Origin: Owenia fusiformis | Lineage: Eukaryota; Annelida; Polychaeta; Sabellida; Oweniidae | Reading direction: 5' to 3' | DNA length: 64,000 nt | NCBI GenBank assembly: GCA_903813345.2 | Contig: CAIIXF020000001.1 | Coordinates: 498,001-562,000 of the forward strand | In this document: one piece after another, positions 1 through 11,084 of the stretch | Layout of the letters: every line of letters begins with the position of its first letter | Numbering within the stretch: the stretch's first letter is position 1 | The notes under the pieces: generated by a model | The model's database searches: none | Seen by the model: the letters and a program-made list of their open reading frames with translations, nothing else | What the model was told of the DNA's origin: nothing | Translations under genes and position numbers: made by a program

Positions 1-940
1 GTGGGACAGAGTCATTGTATATTTTTTAAACATTTCTAAGAAAAACAGAATTTGTGTCTTCAATACTGCAAGTTAGTGACCAGTCAACTAAAGCCATCTT
101 TTTCTTAAAAGAATTCAAACTATGCTGAAACAATTTTATTCATAATTAAGCAAGAAATGAACTCAGAGAAAATTTGATTATAGTTCTCATCGAAACCAAA
201 GGTACAATAATATCTCAAACGTAATATATTATTCCTTTTAATCTGATACAATCAACATTGTTTTATTTTTGAAGTTTAGCATATTAAAAAAAGATTGACA
301 TAGAAAAGAAATTCAATTTTTTAAAACATTTTGCCACGGGAGCGATGTCATGTTGCAAAATGAAAAGCTGACAAAAATATTTCCAAACTACATTGGTACT
401 TTAAAGATTTTGTAAGTGAAATATACCTTGTTGAGCTATTTGAGCCTGTTGGGCTGCAATATTCCATTGAACACAGCATACGGGTTTATGCATTCCAGCT
501 TTTAGATATAGCCGGGAATATTCAAAACTATTTAGATTTAGATCAAGATCTAATATGTTAGTGATAAAACTCATGGTTATATTATACTCATAAAAAGCTT
601 AAGAAATAAGTTCGAGGCAAGTTTTAAGCTCTGCCACTTTGAATGCTTAGAGATGACGGAATTTATTGTCATTGGCATTGGTTTTATTGGCAACGATCTC
701 AAAATCTTTTCACTTGATACATTTTTAGGTTGATCCATCTTTGACATAATGGTTGAGAATTAGGGTCGAATCGAGTTTAGAGATGGCTGAAGACGTTGAT
801 AATTACGTTATAATGCAAGCAAGTATTCTTGAGCTATGATAAATTGTGACGACAACAAATAAGAGAAAGTATGGTAAATAATGATTGACAAACTTAGATG
901 AACAGAATAAAGTAACATAGGAAAGTAACAATGTACATAT
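1..940. other. Unannotated AT-rich DNA
   Basis: No ORF of note, no RNA gene and no internal repeat is visible. The composition resembles the rest of the window. I see nothing to annotate. Confidence 0.6.
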
Positions 941-987
941 TGAAGTTACTTGGAGTCTAGAGATCGAGAGGGATATAGGGAACGCCT

Positions 988-1054
988 CCGTCCGTCCGTC
1001 CGTCCGTCCGTCCGTACGTACGTCCGTCCGTACGTACGTCCGTCCGTCCGTCCG
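988..1054. repeat. CCGT/ACGT simple repeat
   Basis: A run of CCGT units with interspersed ACGT units that starts abruptly in AT-rich DNA. It directly precedes the GGCCATTTT-containing tandem array, an order repeated at 44.9 kb, where a GGCGGGC-type run precedes the 162-bp array. This suggests that the simple repeat belongs to the dispersed element and is not a random microsatellite. A short ORF running through it, with Arg-Pro-Ser-Val repeats, is a by-product of the repeat. Confidence 0.85.
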
Positions 1055-1309
1055 GGCAATAACTCAAATACCGTTGGCCCGATTTTATTCATATTTTGTA
1101 TACATATACCCTATGGGGGTAGAAGTTCTGCTTGAAAGTCGATTTTCAAAATGGCCGCTCATTTAAAAATGGCGGCCATTTTAGTGCCGATTTTACAGTA
1201 ATTTAGGTGCAATATGTAAAACTGTAATAGCAATATGTTTTAAATGTAAAAAAAATTATATAGGACATTAATAAAGCTAGAAATGTAGATATTATAAAAG
1301 CACATGGCA

Positions 1310-2200
1310 GCCATCTTGAAAAATGGCGCCCTTTTCTCGTTATTTTACGATTTTTGCTGTAACTCGAAAAGTAGTGGAGCGATTTTGTTCATATTTGGTA
1401 TGTGAATACTATAAGCATGGCACACTGTCTAATGATACTTTTGGTAGAAGGTGGCCATTTTGAAAAATGGCGGACATTTTGAAAAATGGCGGACATTTTG
1501 AAAAATGGCCGCCATTTTAAGTTATTTTACTAAAACTCGAAAAGTAGTGGAGCGATTTTGTTCATATTTGGTATGTGAATACGTATAAGCATGGCACACT
1601 GTCTAATGACACTCTTGGTAGAGGGCGGTCATTTTTCAAAATGGCCGCCATTTTAACGTATTTTACTTTAACTCGAAAAGTAGTGGAGCGATTTTGTTCA
1701 TATTCTGTATGTGAATACTGTAAGCATGGCACACTGTCTAATGACACTTTTGGTAGAAGGCGGCCATTTTGAAAAATGGTGGACATTTTGAAAAATGGCT
1801 GCCATTTTAACTTATTTTACTATAACTCGAAAAGTAGTGGGGCGATTTTGTTCATATTTGGTACGTGAATACGTATAAGCATGGCACACTGTCTAATGAC
1901 ACTTTTGGTAAAAGGCGGCCATTTTTCAAAATGGCCACCATTTTAACGTATTTTACTATAACTCGAAAAGTAGCGGAGCGATTTTGTTCATATTTGGTAT
2001 GTGAATACTATAAGCATGGCACACTGTCTAATGAGACTTTTAGTAGAAAGCGGCCATTTTTCAAAATGGCCACCATTTTAACGTATTTTACTATAACTCG
2101 AAAAGTAGCAGAGCGATTTTGTTCATATTTGGTATGTGAATATTATAACCATGGCACACTGTCTAATGACACTTTTGGTAGAAGGTGCCCCTTTTGAAAA
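1310..2200. repeat. ~135-bp tandem array with GGCCATTTT core
   Basis: About seven diverged units, recognised by the block GTAGTGGAGCGATTTTGTTC near 1371, 1544, 1680, 1834, 1970 and 2105. Spacings are 173, 136, 154, 136 and 135; the longer ones come from extra copies of a short AAATGGCGGACATTTTG block. 135 is a multiple of three, so one frame stays open for 110 codons (1865-2197), but the unit is a repeat and there is no other coding evidence. It has the same style as the arrays at 44.9 kb and 52.5 kb, with a GGCCATTTT box plus a response-like conserved block. Confidence 0.85.
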
Positions 2201-2939
2201 ATGTTCGATGGGATTCGCTACGCTTTGGCGTTGCTGTTGTTCTGGTTTGTGATGTGTCGTCCAAGTCAAACATGCTTGAATCTATGGCTCTGCTTTGTCG
2301 CTTTTTACATATTGCTTAACTATTGTGGAATTCCTAAGACGCTTAATAAAGGAGCTTTTTTTATTTGAGCAATTTTTCTTTGGCTGTGTCCTATAGCTAA
2401 TGGACATAAATAGCCAACTTTTTACACCGTGCAATGTAGCGGGATCAGATGTCCAGATATAACCCCTTTTTTGTTCGGCTTTTTCAGGAAAGCAACAAAC
2501 TTGGCACATATGTAGAAACATATGATTTGAGTGGAAAATGATTTCAGGGCAAGTGGTTGGGGGTGGTCTTCATGGATTTTTTTACCTCTGACCCCCACCC
2601 CTATCAGGTGGGGAGGGGTAAATTATAAAAAATAAATAAAAATGGTTTTAAAGTATTTTTGTTTAAATGACTTCATTTGGTGATTGCTTTGAGCCTTGAA
2701 ATGATGTAAAACTCATTTTAGAAGTGGTATTTAGTGAGGAAAATACATTTAAACCCAATTATCCAGGAAAAATTCATTATTTAAAGGGCCAAATATGGGA
2801 CGTCGATTACTGTATTTCAAGAATGTGATGAATAATAGCCTTAAAATAATTCACAGTAATAGAAGTACAAGTGTTTATTGCAGATAGAAAATATTGCTTT
2901 GGTAGCTGATGAAATTTCAATTTTTTGGTGCATTTGGCT

Positions 2940-4060
2940 CAGGGGTAACCTTATCTTACCTCAATCATTTTTAAGATAGTCAATGTATGCATCTCATATG
3001 AGCTCAGAATGGTGCTTCTAGTCTTGTTTTGTCATATTATTGCTAATTAGATGTACAAAAAAGATTGGAATAAAAAAAAATTCAAATTTTCATTTTCGAT
3101 TCTGAATGGCCAGGGGTAACCATATTGTACCTTAATAATTTTCAAAATATGAAATATATCCATCTCAAATGAGCTCAAAATGGTGCATCTAGTCTTGTTT
3201 TGTCATAATATTGCTAATTAGAAGTAAAAAAAGATTGGAATTATTTTTTAAATCTAATTTTCATTTTCACTTCTGAAGGGCCAGGGGTAACCATATTGTA
3301 CCTTAATAATTTTTAAAATATGTAATATATCCATCTCAAATGAGCTCAATATGGTGCATCTAGTCTTTTTTAAGCATATTAACCCTAATAAGATGTAGAC
3401 AAATGATTGATAATTCTTAAAACTCTAAATTTTCATTTAAGCTTCAGATGGTCCAGGGGTAACCATATTTTAGCATAATAATTTTCAAGATATGTAATAT
3501 ATGCATCTCAAATGAGCTCAAAATTGTGCATATAGTCTTGTTTTATCATACCCCAAATAAGATGTAGAAAAATTATTGGACATTTCTTAAAAATCTGAAT
3601 TTTCTATTTGACCATATTTTTAACATAATAATTACATATTATTACATATGCATCTAAAATGAGCTCAAAGTGGTTCATATACCAGAAGTCTTGTTATCAT
3701 ATTTTCCCTAATAATATATAAAAACATAATTTGACATTTTTAAATATCTAATATCTAAAAATCTAAATTTTATATTTGAGCTTTTGACAGCCCAGGGGTA
3801 ACCATACTTAAGATAATAGTTTTCAATGTATGTTACATATATGCATCTCAAATGAGCTTGAAATGGTGTATATAATCTTGTTTTGTCATATCATTTCTAA
3901 GGAGATGGAAAAAATGATCAGATTTTGATTTAGCTTTTGACTGGTTATAGGTGGCCTCATTTTACCATAATAATTTTCAAGATATGTCACATTTGCAACT
4001 TAAATAAGCTCAAAATGGCATTTTGTCATATTCATATGCTCATATATTCATACTGAGATA
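2940..4060. repeat. ~170-bp tandem units inside foldback element
   Basis: About seven decayed units start with CAGGGGTAACCATATT-like sequence near 2940, 3113, 3286, 3456, 3613 (partial), 3796 and 3950. Each runs through ATGCATCTCAAATGAGCTCA, a GGTGCATCTAGTCTTGTTTT block, and an A-rich tail with TAGATGTAGAAAAA. The right arm holds about one and a half copies in reverse orientation at 6670-6910. The first units are most alike and later ones drift. Confidence 0.8.
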
Positions 4061-4083
4061 TAAAATGATAAATCAATGAAGTA

Positions 4084-4266
4084 TTACATAAAGATATTAG
4101 GTTTAAGAACACTTGCATCACCTCTGTGTACACCTTCCATTCCTCCAAAATCAGATGATTTAGAGTAGTAGTTAAATGCAGATGTGACATCGCATAGAAT
4201 GATTGAATGAAAAATGGGGAGGACTAAACTTTGGTCATGGCCAATTGATCTTGCAATATCATGCAC
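4084..4266 (-). pseudogene. LPxFHxxxxCD protein remnant, inverted copy 1
   Basis: A 60-codon open stretch contains SLVLPIFHSIILCDVTSAF followed by a lysine/serine segment. This resembles the LPxFHxxTGCDTxSxF signature of a large uncharacterised protein family that is very common, often next to transposons, in mollusc, cnidarian and arthropod genomes. Both the resemblance and the family link are from memory. The stretch is far shorter than those proteins (hundreds of residues). An inverted copy lies about 300 bp away at 4553-4690. No function can be assigned. Confidence 0.4.
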
Positions 4267-4552
4267 AGATAGTTATTGAATGGATTTTCTTTTACCAAAT
4301 GCAATCCAAGATGTAGTGGGAACAAGAGGGAGCTGTCCTCCTTCCAGGCATCAACACTGAAACCCTCAAGAACATGGCAAGATGATAGTGACCAAGTAAT
4401 ACAATGTCTTAGGCGCCATCAAGGATATTTCTCCATACGAGAGACTGCTTCAATCATTGCCTAACAATTGATTTTGATGTAGTAAAACTGAAAATGTCAA
4501 TTTGGATTGCATATGGTAAGGGGAAATCCTTCCAATATCTACCTGCCCACAA

Positions 4553-4980
4553 TATTACAAGACCACTTGGCCATGACCAAAGTTTAGCCCTCCCAATTTT
4601 TCATGCAATCAATGGATTTGATATGTCACCTTTGCATTCTACTACTTCTCTAAATCATCTGATTTGAAGGAATGGAAGGTGTTTACCCAGAGCTATTGCA
4701 GTTGTTTTTAAACTTTGAATCTTTTTTTAGAAACATTGCAGTTGTAGAGTCATTTATTATTCTGATGCATTCTAACCCAATGTTTCTATCACCACATGAA
4801 TGTGGTTGGACTACTCCCACTGCTGATACTGAGGCCACAGCATATGAAAATGTAGGTCCTATGAGGCGGATATCTGTATAATAACAAAAGATGTTGCATC
4901 CGAGGCATGCAAAAAACTTGTTTGATGTTTAAGGAGTGTTGAGGGAACATATGCAAATGTTTGAAATCATATCTCATTTG
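4553..4980 (+). pseudogene. LPxFHxxxxCD protein remnant, inverted copy 2
   Basis: Reverse-complement counterpart of 4120-4255. One frame reads LALPIFHAINGFD, then shifts to a frame reading FYYFSKSSDLKEWKVF and meets stops soon after. Further downstream, short pieces in changing frames (around 4740-4980) could be decayed C-terminal parts of the same protein, but this is weak. At least one frameshift and several stops make it a dead copy. Compared with copy 1, the cysteine of the CD motif is replaced by phenylalanine. Confidence 0.4.
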
Positions 4981-5834
4981 CTCTGGGCTATGTAGCCGTA
5001 GGGGAGACTGTCAGAATCTATAAATCCTGACCCGTTTGATTATGTTTTATGGATTTTGATTATATTTTCAAATGATTATACATAGAATCTTAACAATGCT
5101 ACTACTCAGTACAGACTGGACTGTCAAACATTTTCAAATCTTAGAAAAGTGCTCAATAAAACTATAGTACAGTATTGAGCTAGTGGTACTAAAAAGGAAT
5201 AAATGGATGTTGTGATTCTTTATATAAATAAATAAATGGATGTTGAGATTTTTTATAATTTTTTCTTATTTCAGGAGGAATAAATGGCAAAACTTGACTA
5301 TAATCAACATTTTGAGCTCGTTTGAGTAACAAGTGTGATATATCTTTATTTAAATTATTACGGTAAAATGGCATCAAAAGCTAAGGCCGTAAGAATTAGA
5401 TTCTGAAAGTAACATCGCATTTCATTCAATCAGAATCAGACGAAATGGCGGATAAATTGATGTGCGTCAAAATTGACAGTGTTATTGATTACTTAGGCAT
5501 ACATTTTTTTATTTTTACCCTTGAATAATACCTATATTTAAATATATTGTATAAACGTATAGATCTGTGTTTGTATCACTGCAAATTGGTATGTCATTCC
5601 TTTTAATGCCCATAAAATGTATACATTTCTCAGCAAACAAGTTTGTGTTTTTTTGAGTTTGTGTTTATTTCCTTGTACCCTTGCATGATTTGGATTTTGC
5701 CAGGACGCAAACCAGAGAATCTAATTCTTATGGCCTAATATGAAAATATCATTTTTTCAAGTTTCCAAACATTTTTTACATTCCCTAGAAATAATATATG
5801 ACAAAAGAAGATTAAAAAACCCTTTAAACACCCT

Positions 5835-6670
5835 ATGCAGACAGAGCCTGTGGGAAATATTGGGTGCGGCGCAAATGAGCGGAGGGTGCGGAGCTAACGG
5901 TCATTTTTGAATTTAAAATTGGGATATTTCTGAAACTAAGCCGTTTTGGGACTTCAAATATACCAAGATATGTGTATTTGACACCAAATATCAATAAAAT
6001 TGTGAAAATAGTAGTGCAATTCATTTTATAGCGACGCAGTATGCCTTAAACATTTCCCAGACCTATATATTTTGAGACTATCCTTTTAATACTGCGTCCC
6101 CAGCATTCATAAAAAATGGTGTTCAAGATACACTACCCATGCAAATTATTTTTGCATCTTGGAAGCCAGGCAGTATCTGTGTGATTTTATAAAAATTCGG
6201 AAATGTTCTTCAGATATGAGCCCCTCTAAATATTGGGTGCGGAGCTACGTTTATGGAGCTGCTCCGCACCCAATATTTAGAGGGGCTCATATCTGAAGAA
6301 CATTTCCGAATTTTTATAAAATCACACAGATACTGCCTGGCTTCCAAGATGCAAAAATAATTTGTATAGATAGTGCACCTTGAACACCATTTTTTATGAA
6401 TGCTGGGGACTCAGTGTTAAAAGGATAATTTCAAAATATATAGGTCTGGGAAAGGTTTAAGGCACACTGCGTCGCTATAGAATGAATTGCGCTACTATTT
6501 TCACAATTGTATTGATATTTGGTGTCAAATACACATATCTTGGTATATTTGAAGTCCCAAAACGGCTTAGTTTCAGAAATATCCCAAATTTAAATTCAAA
6601 AATAACCGTTAGCTCCGCACCCTCCGCTCATTTGCTCCGCACCCAATATTTCCCACAGGCTCTGTCTGCA
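5835..6670. repeat. ~835-bp inner palindrome (two ~410-bp arms)
   Basis: The left arm ends at 6245 and the right arm begins at 6261, leaving a 15-nt spacer. The arms match with only scattered differences (about 95 percent by eye) out to about 5835 and 6670. A GC-rich block, GCTCCGCACCCAATATTT, sits at both outer ends and both inner ends, so each arm looks like a unit bounded by that block. Transcribed, this would form one long hairpin. Both arms keep the same ~63-codon frame open (5833-6024 minus and 6482-6697 plus), with only a few residue changes over the shared part. The right edge abuts a partial ~170-bp tandem unit, so it probably inserted into that array. Confidence 0.85.
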
Positions 6671-7429
6671 TGCTCATTTGAAATGCATATGTTTTGAAAA
6701 TTATTAAGGTAAAATATGGCTACCCATAGGCCACAATAAGCTAAAATGAAAATTTAGATTTTTAAGAAATGTAAAATCATTTTTCTACATCTAATCAAGG
6801 GTAATCTGATAAAACAAAGCTATATGCACCATTTTGAGCTAATTTGAGATGCATATATTACATATCTTGAAAATTATTAAGGTAAAATATGGTTACCCCT
6901 GAGCTGCATGCACTTAAAAATTGAAATTTCGAGAATTTTTTTCTCAAAAAATACATGAGCCACCCGTGGTATATTTTCTATCTGTGATAAACACTTAAAC
7001 TTCTACTACTATGAATTTTTTCAGGACTATCAGACATCACATTCTTGAAATACAGTACTGGATGTTCCGTATTTGGCCCTTTAAACAACGAATTATTCTT
7101 AGATAATTGGGTTGAAATGAGTTTTTCTTGCTACAGACAACTTCTTAATTCGGTTTTACACAATTTCAAGGCTCAAAGCAATCACCAAATGAAATCTTTA
7201 AAACCATTTTTATTTAATTTTAATAATATACCCCTCCCAGTCTGGTAGGGGTGGGGGTCAGAGGCTAAAAAATCCATGAAGACCACCCCAAATCACTTGC
7301 CCTGAAATCATTTTTTACTCATATCATATGATTCTACAACTGTGCCAAGCTTGTTGCTTTCCTGAAAAAGCCGAACAAAAAAGGACATCTGACCCCGCTA
7401 ATGGGCAGTTTTGTACTCATATGATATTT

Positions 7430-9160
7430 TTCTTCCCATGTGTGACATTCCCGGAAGCATTAGGTCCTAATGGTCTCTGACGGCCATCTCCAGATTGGTT
7501 CATGTCTTTAAAATAAAGTAAATGGTAATCTTTTGACACTTTTTCTGGTAACACAATGTAGCGCAGAGATATTTACGTTCAATATTCTTTGGACATTTTG
7601 GCCGAATTATGCGTGTTATTAGCAGGGGTAAAAAATAAGTAAAAACCAAATCTCTTCTACAGATTTCTTAATACATTGGAAACTTTAAGGTAGATTTGAG
7701 GTGGTGGTGGTGACACAAGAATTCGAAGGTTATTCATTCTCTTACATCATGCTGTCGGTTGCATTCGTATGTAAGCGGTAAGGGCCTACTCTTTTTTACC
7801 ATATTTTACTGTGCTTTATTTCTTCTTTGTTTTTCTTGCTAATGTAGCTTTCTATTTTTCTTCCCATTTTCTTTTTTGAAGATTCCTAGTGTTGGCATTT
7901 TTCTCGTATATATGAAATTATTTATTAAAAAAGACGGAACAGGAACAGATTGTAGCTTCCCGATTTGCTATTACATCTGCTTCTATTTTTCTGCGACATT
8001 AATTTTTAAGTTTCTGATAATATTACATCGTAGTAGTTCATGTTCCATGTCATCAATTGCATTTTCATTGCTTTGACAATTCGGTTTGTCAGTTCCATTC
8101 ATTTTACCTAGCGTTTTCCTCGGGTATATTCATGTTTAGAACACGGTTTAGAATCATATACTGAAACTATCGGAACGTATCGAGGCTACTTTTAGTAAGT
8201 TTACGGGACATAGTGCATTTTTGTTTTTATATGGATTTGGTCTATAATCTTTCATTAACATTTTGAGGTAACCAAACTGGCATAGAGTGACATTCTAGGT
8301 ATGTCTGATTCAGCTATAAGACTCGCTGCATGATTTCTTGTTTACAGCCCACCTGTAGCGAGTCTTAAGATATACCCTCTCTAACTGCAATTAACGCCAT
8401 ATCTTTTAGCAACCGCGATACGATTCACAAAAGTGAATTTACCTGATTAGCGAGAGAACGGAGTTGGATGCTTCTGACTTGCAAGTTGCAATTTTACTCT
8501 GATATTTTTTCATTTATAGTCGGAAATGTAAATTCAGAAACGGAATTGATATTCAATGTTGAACACAGTTTTACTTATATGGATTATATAATGTCAACAT
8601 AGACAGATAGAAAGAAGGCAATTCGGAATCCAGGAGAACTACACAGTAGAGGTATGTATTCTATATGTTATACTTACTGTTTGTGGTGTTTTTGCTTGTA
8701 TGATTTTCATATATAAAATAAGCATAGAGGGACAGTTCTACAGATGAGACATTGTGAAAATAGCTTATTATTTGTAATTTTTATAGTTATTGGACCCTTG
8801 CTAATACAAAAAGAGAACTTCGCGTGTGATACTATCTTAGTCATCCAAGACTTGCATTTGCTGCTAGTTATCATCGTTATAATAATTGCCCCTTCACTAT
8901 TTGTTTAGCTTGGATGGATAAACGATTGGGCTGTTATCGGGTGTTTTGGCTGGAGGTTTATTTATACGCTTACAGCACCTACTTATATCGTGTAGCTTGC
9001 TTACTGTTGATTATTAATAAACCGATGATAGTAATCAATGGCCAATTAATCTCAAAGATGGCCATTTGATTAATGAACTATCCAGCTTGCGATTTGTATA
9101 TAGTCGAGCTGAAACGATCCCCTCAGTCCAGAAGTCGCGTAACTCTAAGCCCAAAAGAGA
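7430..9160. other. Unassigned intergenic DNA
   Basis: No convincing ORF or repeat. A perfect 11-bp inverted repeat (8317-8327 and 8357-8367, TAAGACTCGCT) forms a possible stem with a 29-nt loop. A good splice-donor-like site (AGAG/GTATGT) lies near 8650, but without a supporting ORF or acceptor it cannot be called an exon. Confidence 0.5.
8317..8367. other. 11-bp perfect stem-loop
   Basis: TAAGACTCGCT and its exact complement are separated by 29 nt. It stands alone in ordinary DNA, with no neighbouring gene to regulate. Confidence 0.5.
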
Positions 9161-9475
9161 GTTTGTTTAGATAATGTATATTGATAACACTTTTTCATTT
9201 ATTACTGTAAAGATCATTTGTTTAGATAATGTATATTGATAACACTTTTTCATATTTTACTGCAAAGAGAATTTGTTTAGATAACATATATTGATAACAC
9301 TTTTTCATATTTTACTGCAAAGAGAATATGTTTAGATAATGTATATCGATAACACTTTTTCATATTTTACTGCAAAGAGAATTTGTTTTGACAATGTATA
9401 TTGATAACACTTTTTCATATATTAATGCAAAGATAATCTGTTTAGATAATGTATATTAATAGCATTAGGGTTTTC
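9161..9475. repeat. 55-bp tandem array (~5.7 copies)
   Basis: Units begin TTGTTTAGATAATGTATATT at 9163, 9218, 9273, 9328, 9383 and 9438, exactly 55 bp apart, followed by GATAACACTTTTTCATATTT. Few substitutions and no indels, so it is young or recently homogenised. Confidence 0.95.
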
Positions 9476-9479
9476 ACCC

Positions 9480-10560
9480 CAATAACAATTCCCCGTTTTC
9501 AAGTCACTCTCTTCTCCTCAAAGGGTGGTAAGGTTAGCCAATTGAATGATTGAATGAAACATCAAGTGTGTATACGAACCAACATAAGTGCTGTTTAACA
9601 TGAAACAAAATGTATATATATATATTAAAAACCACCGTAGTAAACGGCGCCAACAATCATTAACGAGTAAAAACGATAGAGTTGAGATGGAATCAAGCAA
9701 GAAAATGTAAGTAATCGGCACACAGGATAGGGTGTTAAGAACCATAAGTTTGTCCGCTGCTGTTGCAAAAAATAAAACCTTTGCATCGCTAAGGGAAAAT
9801 CTAGGCACGAGTATGTTTTGCAATTCGACATATGTGTATAATAATACATTTTAACAGATAATACTTAACAATTTGAAGGTAACAATCTGATACCTGTTCT
9901 TTACATTGAATAATCCATGGTGAGGACTTTTGATGTGCGAAATGCTAAACTTTGAAGCATTTTGAATTCACTGTTCTCATTGATAGGTTTGTTTTTAGTC
10001 TTTTGTCCTAGTTGACAATGTGACAAATGCACAAAAGTAGACTTTGATCAAAACTGATCAACTTATAGGAATATCTTCGTCGGATTTATCTTCTTTGACA
10101 TCGTCCTCTCTGCATCTTCCAATATTTGTGCGAAATCTAAAATAAATATTGACATCATTTTTGTTAAAACAAATCCTTAACCATTAAACCAAATCTGTGA
10201 GCAGGACGAGCGGCACATGTCAGTTTTTATTCCATGATGTTGAAATTCCATGCAAAGTGTCTCAAAAATCGAAAATTGGATAATTAATGCCACGTGTTCA
10301 CAACAGTCTATACATTTGACGTCACATTCGTTGAATACCTGAATTTATTTTGCACATACAATACACCTTTCATATCGATGACTTAAACGTGGATTGAATA
10401 CCTTGAGGTATTTTTAGTCGCATGGTACACGACTGACTAATCACAGAAATAATAACTAAAAGTATTTCAATATTTTGGGTGTTAGCTTCACCGCCCGTGA
10501 AAGAGCTTTAGGGGCGTCTCATGCGGAATTCTCCCTCCCAAGGCTTTTGAGGAGGGACTC
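9480..10560. other. Unassigned intergenic DNA
   Basis: Two overlapping minus-strand ORFs (9518-9823 and 9625-9849) have no recognisable motif and look like chance frames. No RNA gene or clear repeat was seen. Confidence 0.5.
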
Positions 10561-10570
10561 TGATAAATCA

Positions 10571-10669
10571 GAATGGGCCCTTCTATTCCAGTGTGTTGCC
10601 GATCACATTAACAGTGCATAAAATGGGCCCTTCTATTCCAGTGTGTTACCGATCACAATAACAGTGCAT
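10571..10669. repeat. ~50-bp direct duplication
   Basis: The block AATGGGCCCTTCTATTCCAG, continuing through the GTGTGTTGCCGATCAC region and TAACAGTGCAT, occurs twice back to back with two substitutions. Confidence 0.85.
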
Positions 10670-10861
10670 GCCCAGAGTGACAGCTGAAATTAATAGGAAG
10701 CCTCCAGAAGGTAAATCTAGATTGATGGTACAGAATTGTATTTTGAAGTTCACGTCCGTTCCTAGACAACAGCTACCGACAATCCACCATCCCCTTGCAC
10801 ACATGGCCATCAATCATACCCATCCGTCTTACTTTCTTAAACTGTGCACGAACGGTTTTGA

Positions 10862-11084
10862 GTGTAATGACCCGAGGGCGCCCCAAGGGAATATCTAACT
10901 AATGAACATAGTGTAACAAGCCAGATAAGGAAATTGAAAGAAAGAGTGCAAAATTCAATGCCCTGTGTAGGAATCGAACCGGACGCCTTGAATCCAAAGA
11001 CTGATGCTCTACCAACTGAGCTATAAAGGCTTAAGACACTACAGCTGGGCCGTAGTAGCAACTTGATATCAAGGGTCGTTACAT
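10862..11084 (-). mobile_element. tRNA-like element with short inverted termini
   Basis: The 223-bp unit begins TGTAATGACCC and ends GGGTCGTTACA, an 11-bp inverted repeat with one mismatch. It is flanked on both sides by TGAG, a candidate 4-bp target duplication. It contains a tRNA-like segment on the minus strand. tRNA-derived SINEs normally end in a poly-A or simple tail, not inverted termini, so this is either a MITE carrying a tRNA-like promoter or a SINE with coincidental ends. It interrupts the MITE remnant that matches 39.1 kb. Confidence 0.6.
10960..11030 (-). pseudogene. tRNA-like sequence (A and B boxes intact)
   Basis: Read on the minus strand, it starts GCCTTTATAGCTCAGTTGG and contains B box GGTTCGATTCC, both matching RNA polymerase III promoter consensus at tRNA spacing. 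The acceptor stem pairs only in part with the 3' ACAGGGC. The T stem beyond the two GG-CC pairs is mismatched and the anticodon stem is poor. It most resembles a lysine-type tRNA in its 5' half. It is not a functional tRNA gene but could be a working Pol III promoter for the element. Confidence 0.7.

Larger units (their letters stand above)
2437..7404. mobile_element. Large foldback (inverted-arm) element, ~5 kb
   Basis: The left arm (2437 to about 3020) and right arm (about 6870 to 7404) are reverse complements. Both carry the block around TTCGGCTTTTTCAGGAAAGC, then TGATTTCAGGGCAAGTG, the GGTGGTCTTCATGGATTTTT block, the CCCCCACCCC hairpin, TTTGGTGATTGCTTTGAGCC, and TACTGTATTTCAAGAATGTG. By eye the identity is about 75-85 percent with small indels. 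Inside lie a tandem of ~170-bp units (left arm much longer than right), an inverted transposon-protein remnant, about 1 kb of unassigned DNA and an ~835-bp inner palindrome. I cannot define terminal inverted repeats with a clean target duplication, so the exact ends and superfamily are unknown. It could be a foldback-type element or two inverted copies of one element. Confidence 0.7.

Noticed and set aside
8600-8660. Possible 5' UTR exon ending in AGAG/GTATGT
   Set aside because: A donor consensus alone is too common in AT-rich DNA, and no partner acceptor or coding exon was seen.
9518-9849. Two overlapping minus-strand ORFs of 101 and 74 codons
   Set aside because: Different frames of the same sequence, no motif and no upstream or downstream exon support.
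10960-11030. Functional tRNA gene
   Set aside because: Anticodon and T stems are mismatched and the acceptor stem only partly pairs; kept as a tRNA-like element.
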